From a bacterium (GTDB lineage: Bacteria > Arandabacterota > Arandabacteria > Arandabacterales > Arandabacteraceae): a stretch of DNA of 64,000 bases. The notes beneath the pieces are model-generated. The model was not told where the DNA came from and made no database searches. It saw only the letters and a program-made list of their open reading frames with translations. The stretch is from the NCBI GenBank assembly GCA_029933125.1, contig JAOZOU010000010.1, forward strand, positions 1-64,000, read 5' to 3'. Of this stretch, positions 1 to 10,300 are shown in pieces. Numbering within the stretch: the stretch's first letter is position 1; every line of letters starts with the position of its first letter. The position numbers and the translations under genes are program-made.

Positions 1-74
1 ATGTGTAGTGAGTCGCCGCTTAAAGACCCGCCTCAAGCGGCTCGTCAAAGGTGTGATAACAAAGGACGCAAGGC
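1..74. repeat. Copy 1 of a ~75-bp duplicated element
   Basis: These bases match 869-943 closely: both share ATGTGTAGTGAG, then CGCC, CTTAAA/CCTAAA, AAGCG.CTCGTCAAAGGT and AAAGGACGC. The second copy sits directly upstream (minus strand) of tRNA-Asn. This copy would therefore lie upstream of whatever minus-strand gene is left of the window edge, perhaps another tRNA; that part is inference. Confidence 0.7.
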
Positions 75-223
75 TATCGGAAGAGAGATTAGGAATCGGC
101 AGATCGATTCAAAGCTGAGCAGATTTTCTCTGACTTTTGTTCGGATGACTGTTGGCAGGTGTGAAGCGTACGCCACTTCAGGCGGTCAGTACGAACCTCT
201 TCCACTCCTAGGCAGTGTTACCT

Positions 224-532
224 TCAACTTTTCACCACCTGTATGCCCATTATTCTTACTCCGCCTTCTGTCCTCATGGCCAATGTTGCTGGCTCGGTGA
301 TGAGACACTGCCCTTCTCGAATGTAAGCTTTTTCTTGACCGACTCTTACTTCTGCCATTCCGCTGATGACATAGAAGATTACATAAGACGCCATTTCACA
401 AGTTGGCATCTCTCCACCAGGTGGAAGTTCGATAATTCTCGTCTTGAATTCCTTAGCCTTGTAGAACACGTTTCTTTCCCTTTGTTCGTACGGATATGCT
501 GTCATTGATTTGACATCGAATACTTCCATCAT
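224..532 (-). CDS. Small cupin-domain protein
   Basis: A 102-residue single-domain protein with the pattern of the small cupin fold: a glycine/proline turn (ELPPGGEMPTCE), a hydrophobic strand (YVIFYVISG) and a second conserved box (VRVGQEKAYIREGQCLI). The first box lacks the usual HxH pair, so metal binding is uncertain. GGAGG at 538-542 precedes two adjacent ATG codons (532 and 529); the second has the better spacing. Cupins of this size bind small ligands or act as simple enzymes; no substrate can be named. It lies downstream of tRNA-Asn on the same strand, with about 230 bp between them. Confidence 0.75.
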   Translation of the reverse strand: MMEVFDVKSMTAYPYEQRERNVFYKAKEFKTRIIELPPGGEMPTCEMASYVIFYVISGMAEVRVGQEKAYIREGQCLITEPATLAMRTEGGVRIMGIQVVKS

Positions 533-760
533 CCTTACCTCCGACAGGCTGCGCGGCTATCTACTTCATCCTTGGACTATTCGCTCCTTAAATGTTGCTT
601 CGAACCTGATTCTTACCTGTCTGTTGCAGCGCTACTTCCGGGAATTCCACCGACATTCAGTTTCGCGCATGTCCAACGCTATTTTGATGGGTAGCGGGAT
701 CTGGGAGAAGGCGACTCAAGATCTCCCTTGCCCATCTGAGTGAGTTCGAAAACGTCGAAG
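533..760. other. Intergenic, no gene seen
   Basis: Between the cupin start and the 3' end of tRNA-Asn. Apart from the cupin ribosome binding site I see no convincing ORF, promoter or repeat. Confidence 0.5.
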
Positions 761-835
761 TGGCTCCCCGGGCAGGATTCGAACCTGCAACCCTCCGGTT
801 AACAGCCGGATGCTCTACCGTTGAGCTACCGAGGA
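761..835 (-). tRNA. tRNA-Asn (anticodon GTT)
   Basis: Read on the minus strand this folds into a complete cloverleaf of 75 nt with an encoded CCA end. The acceptor is TCCTCGG/CCGGGGA with one T-G pair. The D arm is GCTC/GAGC. The anticodon stem is TCCGG/CCGGA around the loop CTGTTAA, giving anticodon GTT. The T arm contains GGTTCGAATCC. The discriminator base is G, as usual for tRNA-Asn. Confidence 0.97.
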
Positions 836-868
836 ACCAGTCTATTTGAACCGCACTGCCAAGCGTCT

Positions 869-943
869 ATGTGTAGTGAGCCGCCACCTAAATGCTCACA
901 TCAAGCGACTCGTCAAAGGTATGATAGACAAAAGGACGCTAAG
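869..943. repeat. Copy 2 of the ~75-bp duplicated element
   Basis: Second copy of the element at 1-74, ending about 35 bp upstream of the tRNA-Asn 5' end. Conserved parts include ATGTGTAGTGAG and CTCGTCAAAGGT. The latter reads TTGACGAG on the minus strand, a possible -35 box, so the duplicated part may be a tRNA promoter. Confidence 0.7.
888..916 (-). promoter_or_regulatory. Possible tRNA-Asn promoter
   Basis: On the minus strand TTGACG (911-916) is followed after 17 nt by ATTTAG (888-893), about 50 nt upstream of the mature tRNA 5' end. The -35 box is good and the -10 box is poor. The arrangement recurs in the first copy of the repeat. Confidence 0.35.
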
Positions 944-1039
944 TGTCAAGCGGGTTCGGGGGATCTGGGGTCGATCGGAAGTAGAGGATTTGGTATGATG
1001 AGGAGGCCGAAAACTGGCCCTAAGAGAGGTGAACTTGTG

Positions 1040-1126
1040 GGGCGAGGAACAAGAGGATCCGTGCGACAGGGCAAGGAATAAGAAGATCCCTGCGATTGGG
1101 GAAGGAACAAGAGGATCCGTGCGACG
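1040..1126. repeat. Three tandem 29-bp repeats
   Basis: Units start at 1040, 1069 and 1098, each of the form GGG.AAGGAACAAGAGGATCC followed by GTGCGAC. Units 1 and 3 are nearly identical; unit 2 carries several transitions. They lie in a stretch (836-1433) with no credible gene and are not spaced like a CRISPR array. Confidence 0.8.
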
Positions 1127-1433
1127 GAGCCAGAAAGTGAGAGGCTATCTGGTAAGGAGCGAGAACACCTTAGGTCTAAGCTCCCAACATGAGACGCATC
1201 AGGATACTGCGTTATCGCACTAAGGATCATGGCGTGGGATGGAAGCGTAGGCAGGCGGAGGTGCTGAGACATCGGTTGCCAGCGTGGGCCTTGCAGTAGA
1301 AATGATGATTGCGTTTAATGAATCGCAAGCAACGATCATCATTAGCTGTGGATCAGAAGAGCGCACATGATAATCTTCGAAGGCATAGGGAAAGGAAACG
1401 TGTGGATTGAATGTGCTAACATAGAGACGCGCG

Positions 1434-1462
1434 TTCGACTGTGACAATCCACTTCATATAAT
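1434..1462 (+). promoter_or_regulatory. Sigma-70-type promoter of the glycosyltransferase gene
   Basis: TTCGAC (1434-1439), 17 nt, then a perfect TATAAT (1457-1462). Transcription would start near 1469, about 90 nt before the start codon. It is the only strong plus-strand promoter I see upstream of the gene. Confidence 0.65.
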
Positions 1463-1556
1463 GGAAGATTTGCAATGCCACAGCCACGAACCCGGAAGAC
1501 AGTCGGGAAGCGCGGTAACTGGATGAGGTGCGAACAGTTCGCTCGAGAGCCCTGAG

Positions 1557-3803
1557 ATGCACATGACGACCGACAATACGGCTGCTGGTGACATCGCCAG
1601 CATATCTGGGCTTTCCGGGAAGAGAGCCATGCGCAGCGCCAGCATCGCCGGTCGGAAATCGGTTTGGGTCGGGTGCGTGATCGTTGCCTGTGTTGCGCTT
1701 GCACTCAGGCTGATTCATCTTGTTGCCATCAAGGAAAATCCCTTCTTCTATCATCCGATAGTAGATGCGTGGAGTTATCATAAGGATGCACTTCGGATGA
1801 TTCAATCCGGCGACTGGATTGGGAAGCGTGTCTTCTTTCAGGCACCCCTTACGAGTTATTTTCTCGCGCTTGCCTACAAGCTGGGCGGTGTGAATCTTCT
1901 GCTACCTCGAATAGTCCAGATCTTGCTCGGCACCTTCTCAGCCGTCAGCGTGTTCCTCCTCGGACGGCGACTGTTCAACCAAAAGGCAGGCTGGATCGCA
2001 GGCCTCGCTACAGCAGTCTATCCGCTTTTTATCTTCTTTGAAGGGGAGCTTCTTGCTCCTGCAATTACGATTACTCTCGACGTTACGGTCTTCTTGCTGA
2101 TCTTCTATTATGCCAAGGAGCGACCAGGATGGCGCTGGCTCGTACCAGGTCTCATATTTGGCGTCAGGGCACTGGCTACAACCAACAATCTGGCAACGGT
2201 GCCAGTCTTCTGGATCTGGCTTATCCTGTTGGGAAGGGAACTTTCCTGGTCGCGGCGGGCGACTCTCAGAAGCATCGGCGTCTTCACCCTAGGGATCGTG
2301 CTTGCGATTGCACCCGTTACGGCACGCAACTGGATAGTTCAACACGAGTTTGTTCTGGTCTCATCCAATGCAGGCATCAACTTCTACCTTGGTAACAGTG
2401 GCGACTATGAACACAAGGTTCGCCTTCGCCCAGGTCCTGACTGGGATGAATTCGTCAACCAGCACGTGCTTAAAGGACGCAAGGTTGGTCCAGAGATGTC
2501 GGGCTACTTCTTCAAAGAATCTTTCAAGTACATGCGCGAGCATCCAGGCGACGATCTCAAACTTCTTCTCTACAAGACCTACCTTCTGCTTCATGGGGAC
2601 GAGATTCTGCGGAATCAGGAGATCTATGCGTTCAGAGCCTATTCTCCTGTTCTCAGAGTGCTGCTCTGGAAGCTGCCCGGTAAAGTCGGGCTTGCGTGTC
2701 CTTTTGGGATCTTGCTACCGCTTGCAGTTCCAGCTGCCTTTTTGATGCTTCGAAAGCGGAAGGATGCTCCCACCCTCAACGCCTATCTCCTCAAAGGCTA
2801 TGCAGGACTGTATGCGCTTTCGGTCATTGCCTTCTTTGTTACAGCTCGCTATCGGCTTCCCATCGTCATCCCGATGATTCTGCTCGCAGCATACGGCTGG
2901 ACGAACTTTCGCGTCTGGTGGCAGAGCAGGCTGCGCTGGGTTGTGCTTGCTGGAATGGTGGGTGCTTATCTCCTCGCCAATACAAACCTTGCCCCCATGC
3001 CGAAGGAAATGAATCCCGATGCTTACTACAGCCTTGCCAATACCTGTTATGAGCAGGGAGAAATCGATCTTGCAGAAAAGTACTACCGTAAGGCAATCGA
3101 ACTCAATCCTGCCGATGCCGGCTCCTGGCTCAATCTCGGACTCGAGATTTACGAGACGCAAGGGGAATTCGAGCGCGCAATGGATTGCTATCGCAAAGCC
3201 ATAGAGCTTCGACCAGACTATGCGAAGGCTTACTACGACCTTGCTCGCCTTCTTGCGCTTGGTGGGCGTTCGGAAGAGGCAAAGAAGCTCTACGAGCATG
3301 CAATAAGGATCGATCCCCTAATGGCTCCTGCTTATGTCAATCTTGCATACATGGCTTTGAAAGACAGGAATTATGAGAGGGCGAGGCGGCTTTACGAGGA
3401 TGCTTACAGGATCGATCCTCAAGATGTTACTGCTCTAATTGGGCTTGGGATTGCAACCTTTCAAACGGGAAGGCCTGACGAGGCAATAGATTATCTCCTT
3501 AAAGCTCGTGAGATTGATCCCAGTGATCCCGACATCTACTTCAACCTTGCAACCATCTATTCGCGAACCTCAAGAAACGGACTTGCAGCCGAAGCTGCGC
3601 GCAAAGCAATTGAGCTCAATCCTGAAGACAGCCAAGCCTATCTCATCTATGCCGAGAGCATGAAGCTTGCAGGACGCACTCGTGAGGCGCGACGCTTCCT
3701 CGAAGGTATGGCACGCCGCTATCCTGATCTTGGTAGTCCCGAGCGCGCCCTCAAACTCCTGCGTGAACTGGGTAGGAGCGATAAGGAGGCGGATCCGCGG
3801 TAG
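1557..3803 (+). CDS. Membrane GT-C glycosyltransferase (PMT/ArnT-like) with C-terminal TPRs
   Basis: A 748-residue inner-membrane protein. Residues ~35-480 carry a multi-pass hydrophobic region of the PMT/ArnT (GT39-like) type. The first extracytoplasmic loop has the acidic motif HPIVDAWSYH, followed by repeated hydrophobic helices and a loop with ARNWIVQHE. Such enzymes move a sugar from a polyprenyl-phosphate donor to protein or lipid outside the membrane. Residues ~490-735 are about seven TPR units (YYRKAIELNPADAGSWLNLG and alike), probably facing the periplasm for partner binding. The start is weakly supported: 1557 and 1563 have only a poor GAG-type site, while an in-frame ATG at 1629 has GGAAGAG. 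Family membership is confident; donor and acceptor are unknown. Confidence 0.85.
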   Translation: MHMTTDNTAAGDIASISGLSGKRAMRSASIAGRKSVWVGCVIVACVALALRLIHLVAIKENPFFYHPIVDAWSYHKDALRMIQSGDWIGKRVFFQAPLTSYFLALAYKLGGVNLLLPRIVQILLGTFSAVSVFLLGRRLFNQKAGWIAGLATAVYPLFIFFEGELLAPAITITLDVTVFLLIFYYAKERPGWRWLVPGLIFGVRALATTNNLATVPVFWIWLILLGRELSWSRRATLRSIGVFTLGIVLAIAPVTARNWIVQHEFVLVSSNAGINFYLGNSGDYEHKVRLRPGPDWDEFVNQHVLKGRKVGPEMSGYFFKESFKYMREHPGDDLKLLLYKTYLLLHGDEILRNQEIYAFRAYSPVLRVLLWKLPGKVGLACPFGILLPLAVPAAFLMLRKRKDAPTLNAYLLKGYAGLYALSVIAFFVTARYRLPIVIPMILLAAYGWTNFRVWWQSRLRWVVLAGMVGAYLLANTNLAPMPKEMNPDAYYSLANTCYEQGEIDLAEKYYRKAIELNPADAGSWLNLGLEIYETQGEFERAMDCYRKAIELRPDYAKAYYDLARLLALGGRSEEAKKLYEHAIRIDPLMAPAYVNLAYMALKDRNYERARRLYEDAYRIDPQDVTALIGLGIATFQTGRPDEAIDYLLKAREIDPSDPDIYFNLATIYSRTSRNGLAAEAARKAIELNPEDSQAYLIYAESMKLAGRTREARRFLEGMARRYPDLGSPERALKLLRELGRSDKEADPR

Positions 3804-3821
3804 GCAGGTACTCTGCGGTGC

Positions 3822-3840
3822 GGGGGTCGTCCCCCCTTGT
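3822..3840 (+). terminator. Possible weak terminator
   Basis: GGGGG-TCGT-CCCCC starts 18 nt after the glycosyltransferase stop codon. No T-run follows (only CTTGT), so termination is plausible, not demonstrated. Confidence 0.35.
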
Positions 3841-3842
3841 CA

Positions 3843-4222
3843 GATGGGTGGATCCTGCTGTTCTCGGACTCCGCGACTCAGATGCGAGCCTCGGGTGTGC
3901 CCGGAGATGCACTTCGCGCTATCTCCTCAAGCATCTTTCGCCAGGGTAGCGGAGATAGCATGGTGATCCCTGTTTGCGATAAGGGTAGCCACGGCGGGCA
4001 TCGAAACATCCGGATCCATAGGGATTCCCTTAAAAGGGAGTCATCGCAAAGCCAGTGAGAAACGATGACCATTCCACGAGTATCGTGCTATGTGCGAATA
4101 GAAAACCCAAAGCATCAACGCGAGTTTCATTAACACAATTGTGGCACAGGCTACTGAAAACTTGAGGCCACCACACCGATTCTCCCAAAGCGTAACTCCG
4201 CCAGAGAGTGACTTCCATTCAA
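3843..4222. other. Intergenic, no gene seen
   Basis: Space between two convergent genes. Short open frames on both strands lack start signals and any recognisable protein. Nothing further is seen. Confidence 0.5.
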
Positions 4223-4296
4223 AGCAGCCCCGCCAAATAGCAAGTGACCTCCGCCCGAAGGCGGAGGTCACCCCCGCAACCAATCCCGGGGCTGCT
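4223..4296 (-). terminator. Nested inverted repeat downstream of the subtilisin gene
   Basis: The inner stem is a perfect 12-bp GTGACCTCCGCC/GGCGGAGGTCAC with loop CGAA (4244-4271). An outer 9-bp stem AGCAGCCCC/GGGGCTGCT (4223-4231 with 4288-4296) encloses it. It lies 28-100 nt beyond the stop of the minus-strand protease and can close that transcript. No long T-run is present, so it may instead stabilise the 3' end or serve both converging transcripts. Confidence 0.55.
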
Positions 4297-4323
4297 AAGC
4301 CACAGCCCCTAGATTCGCACTCG

Positions 4324-7300
4324 CTATCTCACATAGACCATGGTCTTGGTCTCACTCCACTCACCAGCATTGATGCGATAGTAGTAAACGCCAGAGGCAA
4401 CTCGCTCGCCCGAAGCATCCCTACCATCCCAGCCAATTGCGTACCTGTCGGCAGGAAGCGAACCATCGACCAGAGTCTTAATCAGCCGACCCCTCACGTC
4501 AAACACGTCGAGCCGCACCTTGCAGTCCTTTGGCAGATCGAAGCGGATCATGGTTGTTCCAGCAAACGGATTGGGAGCGTTCTGCCTCAGGGCAAACACC
4601 TTGGGCTTCTCCTCGCCAATGCCAGCTCCTGAAGGTGCAGCAATCGTGAAGAACTCATCAGAGGTATCATAACCAACGGCTTCGTCACCATCCATGGCAA
4701 ACACTCTTATGAGTCCCTGCTCAGTGGTAACCATCGGCACATCGACAATCACACTCTGACCCGTCACACCACTTGCAAGCTCCTGCCATGTCTCACCGCC
4801 GTCAGGGCTGAAGAGGACGACATAAGAGTCAGGATCCCATCCCTCAGGAGTCTCCCACGTGACGATCATCTGATCATATTCGTAGAAGACCTCACCACCG
4901 TTAGGATGGTTGACCCTGGGTCGTATGACACGTATCGTCTCACGACCTGCGATGTAGGTCATGCCATCAACCTCAGCAGCGATCCAGACCTCGACTGAAT
5001 CACCCTCGGGCAGAATAGCCTCGACAGCAGCCCTATCGAACTTGGCGTGGGCAGAGTAGATGCCTGCAGTGTCTGGTCCGAGGATCTCGAAACGCTCAGG
5101 TGGCGTCACCATTGAGTCACCACAAGCAACAAGCATGGTCTCACCAAGTACCATGTTGGGATCGTAGCCTGCGGGGATACCGAGAAGAGCATCAACCCAG
5201 CGACCGTTTGAATCAAGGTTCAGAGTGTTGGGGCTGAAGTCAACATACTCGGCATCCTCATAGCCTACATTGAGGTAGACCGGGCACTCAACAACAGGGT
5301 CAGTGAGATCATTGCTTGTGATCGAGATCAAGCCCTCGTAAAGGTCTTCCTCGAGTCCCGTGGCGTCACAGGTAACGGTGAGATCCTGGTATCCACCAGC
5401 AGGAATGACACCGCTTTCGGGCGCAACGCTCAACCAGGCTGGCGCAGCTGAGAAGAGAATCGCAAGATTCTCATGCACATAGTCGGCATTGAAGACAACA
5501 GTGAGCCCGTCATCCTTGGTCGCATTCTGGATGCCGATTGTGCAGCTGTTGAGAGTTGCTCCGAGGGTTCTATACTGATAGATGATTCTGCCATCGGGAT
5601 AGAGTATGATCTCGAAACTGTAGAACGGAGGGGTGAAGGCTGCGATACGACGCACCTCGTACTGGATAATCAGCCTCGTTCCGTCATTGTAGTAGTAAAC
5701 CTCGTTGCCGTCGTCTGGATCCACGACCATGTCATCCCAGAATACGGCCAGGAGGTTTTCAGGTACGGAGTAACCAGAGTTAGGAAGCGGCTGGTTGCTG
5801 TACGTGGTTCGTGTGCTTGTAAAGCTCACCCAACCGTTGGAGCATACTCTGAACTCGGTGAACTCATTTCCGTAGAATGGGAAGGTGAATCCGATCGGGA
5901 ACGGACCATAGTTGCGGTCGTCACTGTAGGCTCCGAATATGGGAGTTCCCACAGTGCTGATATCAACCCAGTCATAAACAGGTCCACCCGGCTCATCGCT
6001 GTCAATCCAGGTGTAACCGAACTGATCAGGACCACCCGAGCCAAGAATGCCAGGTCTCGGATCTTCTTCCTCCTTGCCGAGTTCGAGGTAGTCGTATTGC
6101 TCAACAGCTGTTGCGCTCTGTCTTGCACCAGCACTCCAGATGAGGTCGCTTCCACCAGTGTTCATGATCCTCAAGGTCTTGGTCTTGACCATGCCCTGCA
6201 TTGCCGCGACGTGGAGGGTGTCGGGATCGATCTCACACTCTGGCGGAATAACACCCTCGCCGGTGAGCGTTACATAAACCTCAGGCTCGTCCTCATCGTT
6301 TGTGAAGAGTGTGAGCGTGCCACTTGTCGGGCCTGCCACCGTCGGTGCGAAGACCACATCGAGCACCTTGGTCTCGCGCGGATTGAGGTTGAAGGGTGTA
6401 AGATCAGTTGAGAACTGATCATTGTCGAGCGTAAGCGAAGTCAGCTCCAGGAGATCGGTACCGATATTGGCAACGGTAACCTGAAGTGTCTCCGAAAGGC
6501 TTATGTAGAGCGGGCCAAAGTCAAGGGCAAGAGGCTCGACATCGATGTCAGGCGCACCGGTTACGTGCAGGAATGCAGGAACCTGGACAAGTCCTTCATC
6601 GGGATCGTTGCTTATGATGTTGATCGCACCGTTGTAATCACCACCAAAGAGCTCGGTTGCATTGAAGAGCACGTTAAGATCGAGGTAGCTACCCGCAGGG
6701 ATCGTACCTGAAGTTGGATTGACCGAGAGCCAATCGGGCATAAAGGCGATCTCAACCGCAAGGCTATCATGCATGTAAGGTGCATTGTAGACAACGGTGA
6801 GACCGTCGTCCTTGGTGGCATTCTGGATCCCGAGTGTCGCACTTTCGATCTGTCCAACCATCGAGAGATACTGGCATACGATCTTGCCGCTTGGATAGAG
6901 AATGATCTCGAAGGTAAAGGTGCCAGGATCATATGAGCTTAAACGTCTTACCTCATAGAACTCGATGATGCATCTTGTGCCGTCATTGTAGATGTAGGTG
7001 CGATAGTCACCAGCATCGATCTTGAGATCATCCCACCAGCCGGCAATCATGTTCTCGCAGACACGATAGTAGTCGCTCGGCAACTCTCGATTACCGTAAT
7101 AGTCATCGTCGCAGGTGAAGCTTATGAAGCCGTTGGTGCAGATGTAGAAGGAGCTGAACATGTTGCCGTAGAACGGGAAGTTGAAGCCGATATCGACAGG
7201 TCCGTAGGAATCATCATCACCATCGAGCGGAATGAGAGTACCGATTGAGGTGATATCAACCCAGTCGAAGATGGGTCCACCTGGCTCATCACTATCGACC

Positions 7301-10300
7301 CAGCGATAACCAAAGTTATCTGGACCACCGCTACCTTCGGTTTGAGGCACTCCCGGAGGACCTTCTTCGCCCTTAGGTATGTCACCTGTGTGGTCAACGA
7401 CCACCTCAGCCCCAAGACTCACACCGATGTCGAAGTTGAGGTCGCTACCACCTGTGTTCTCGACCCTCACGGTGTGACTTGATACCTCACCGACAAAGAG
7501 ACTATCAGCAAGGGATTCGGGTGTCACGGCTATGTCAGGAGCAATTAGTCCGTAGCCCGTCATAGGTATGACTACGGTAGGCTCATCCGGATCGTCACTC
7601 TGAATCGTGAGCGTGCTGCTTCTGTCACCAACCTCGGTTGGCGAGAAGCTTACAGTCACAAGCTGCTGCTGCATTGGCTCGAGTGTGAAGCTGGTAACGT
7701 CAACCGAGTATTCAGGGCTTGCCGGCACGATATCGGTTACGGTGAGAACATCCGTTCCTTCATTAAAGATAGTGAACTGACGCAAGGTGCTCACACCGAT
7801 AAAGACTGTGCCAAAGTCCAGGCTATCAGGCTCAGCTGCAATATCAGGCGCACCGGTTACGTGCATGTGAGCAGGCACATCCCAACGCGGCACTATCGGA
7901 TCGTTCCCATCGATATGAACAACAGCATCGTAGTCACCACCAAACATATCAGCAGCATTGAAGAGAGCCGTAAGATCCATCGATCCACCAGGTGGCACTG
8001 TTCCACTCGTTGGTGAAACAGTAAGCCACTCAGGAGCAGCTGAGAACTTGATGGCAAGATTGTCGTGGACATATTCGGCATTGTAGACAACCGTCAGTCC
8101 ATCATCCCTGGTATCGTTCTGGATACCGATAGTGGCGCTGGTAACATAGCCTTCCATCGAAAGGTATTGATAGATGATCGTACCATTCGGATAGAGGATT
8201 ACCTCGAAGGTAAAGACTCCAGGCTGATAGGAGCTATACCTTTCGACGTCTACGAACTCGATGATGAATCTCGTGCCATCATAGTAATAGTAGGCGCGCT
8301 CCACATAGCGGAAGTGCAGGTCATCCCACCAGACAGCAAGCAGATTCTCAGGAGCTGAGGTGTTGGGAAGTTGATAGTTACTCAACGATGTGCGCGTACT
8401 TGTGAAACTCAGCCAACCGTTGGTGCAGACATAAAGCTGGTCAAATGTGTTCCCATAGAATGGGAAGTTGAATCCGATCGGGATCGGTCCAACATTCTCA
8501 TCATCACCATCAAGTCCTGGCACGGGTGTTCCAACGCCGGTGATGTCAACCCAGTTGAATGCAGGTCCACCGGGTTCGTCACTGTCGATCCAGGTGTAGC
8601 CAAACATATCAGGTCCGCCGCTACCTTCTGTCTGAGGACCACTTGTTCTTGGATCGAGCTCCTCCTCACTCTTCGGATAAGAGGTCGTATCGCCCTGAAT
8701 GACTTCACTCGATGTTAGGATTTCCACACTTGCGGTGAAGATGAAGTCGGAACCACCAGAGTTGGAAATGGTTATCGTCTGAGCATCAGTCTCACCAGTC
8801 ATGAGATCAGCAAAGAGTGAGTCAGGTGTAACACTGAACTCAGGTGGGATAAGACCCGTACCAGCAACGTCAACTGTGACTGTGGGCTCGTCAGGATCGT
8901 TGCTGTAGATCGTAAATGTGCCTGATGTCGGTCCCGGATCAGTTGGCGAGAAAGTGGCTGTGACGATCTGAGCAGCCCGTGGTGCAAGCGTGAACGATTT
9001 CGGATTGGCATCAAAGACTGGATTGTCCGAAGTGATATCAGTTATGTCCAGATTGTCAGTACCTGGGTTGCTCACGATGAAAGTACGCTCCTCAGTCGCA
9101 CCTATGAAGATCTCACCAAAGTCAAGTGAGGTTGGGTCAACAGCGATGTCAGGTGCACCGATCACGTGGAGCTCAACAGGAACGACAACGGTCGGCTCAT
9201 CTGGATCATTGCTGGCTATGATGATGTTAGCGTCATAGTATCCACCTAGAAGCCCGGTTGCATCGAAGTCAACCGAGAGATCCATCGAGCCACCACCCCA
9301 GACTCTGCCCGATGTTGGAGTCACAGTAACCCACTGTGGGAGCTTGGAGATCTTTACGGCGAGACTATCGTGAACGTAGTCGGCATTGAAAGCTATCTGG
9401 AGCCCGTCATCCTTTGTGAAGTTCTGTGTTCCAATTGTGGCACTGTTTGTGGGCTCACCCATAGAGAGATACTGGTACAGGATGTCACCATTTGGATATA
9501 GGATCACTTCGAAGGTGTAGGGCCCACCACTACCGTAGTGGGGTACATCAACCCACTCAACGATGAGGCGCGTACCATCATTGTAATAGTAGCATCTGTT
9601 AACGCCACTGAAGTTGAGATCATCCCAGAAAGGAGCAATGAGATTCTCAGGCGCCCCAGTGTTGGGAAGCGGCTGATTGGAGTACTGACTGCTTGTTGAG
9701 GTGAACGAGATGAAACCATTGGTGCAGACTCTGAACTCACTGAATGTGTTTCCATAGAATTCAAAGTCAAAGCCGATTGGATAGGGACCAGTATTCTGGT
9801 CGTCTCCACTCATCGAGATCACTGTCCCGACGCCTGTGATGTCAACCCAATCAAACACAGGTCCGCCAAGCTCGTCACTATCAATCCAGCGGTAGCCTGT
9901 GGCATCCGGTCCACCCTGTCCCTCGGTGACTGGTCCACCTGTCCGCGTATCCTCCTCGCCCTTGCCTATCTCAACGTACTCTCCCATCACACTCGAGCCG
10001 AGGATGAGCGTGGGCTGCGGGACTTCAAAATCGAGTGTTCCTTCGCCAATGTTTGAGACGGTAAGTGTTTGTGAGGATGCACCACCCGAGATGAGCTCCT
10101 CGGTCATCGATGTTGGATCAACTGCGATGTCAGGGATGCCGAGAGTAGTACCAGTTACGAGATTGGAAATCGGTGAGTAGTTACCATACTCATCAAGAAC
10201 CTTGAGAGCAAAGTAATAGGTCGTGTTAAAATCGAGACCTGCAACCGTCATGGTCTCGAAGGTTCCCGACGGTCCGGGATCTGGTTCACCGACAGCTTCA

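Larger units (their letters stand above)
836..1433. other. Non-coding stretch with repeats
   Basis: About 600 bp between tRNA-Asn and the glycosyltransferase promoter. It holds the 869-943 element and the 29-bp tandem repeats. Open frames here have no ribosome binding site and no protein-like composition, so I call none. Confidence 0.6.

Noticed and set aside
946-1272. 108-codon minus-strand frame over the 29-bp repeats
   Set aside because: Frame produced by the tandem repeats; no start signal or similarity.
5473-6411. 312-codon plus-strand frame inside the subtilisin gene
   Set aside because: Antisense shadow of a well-supported repeated coding region; no ribosome binding site and a protein without recognisable character.
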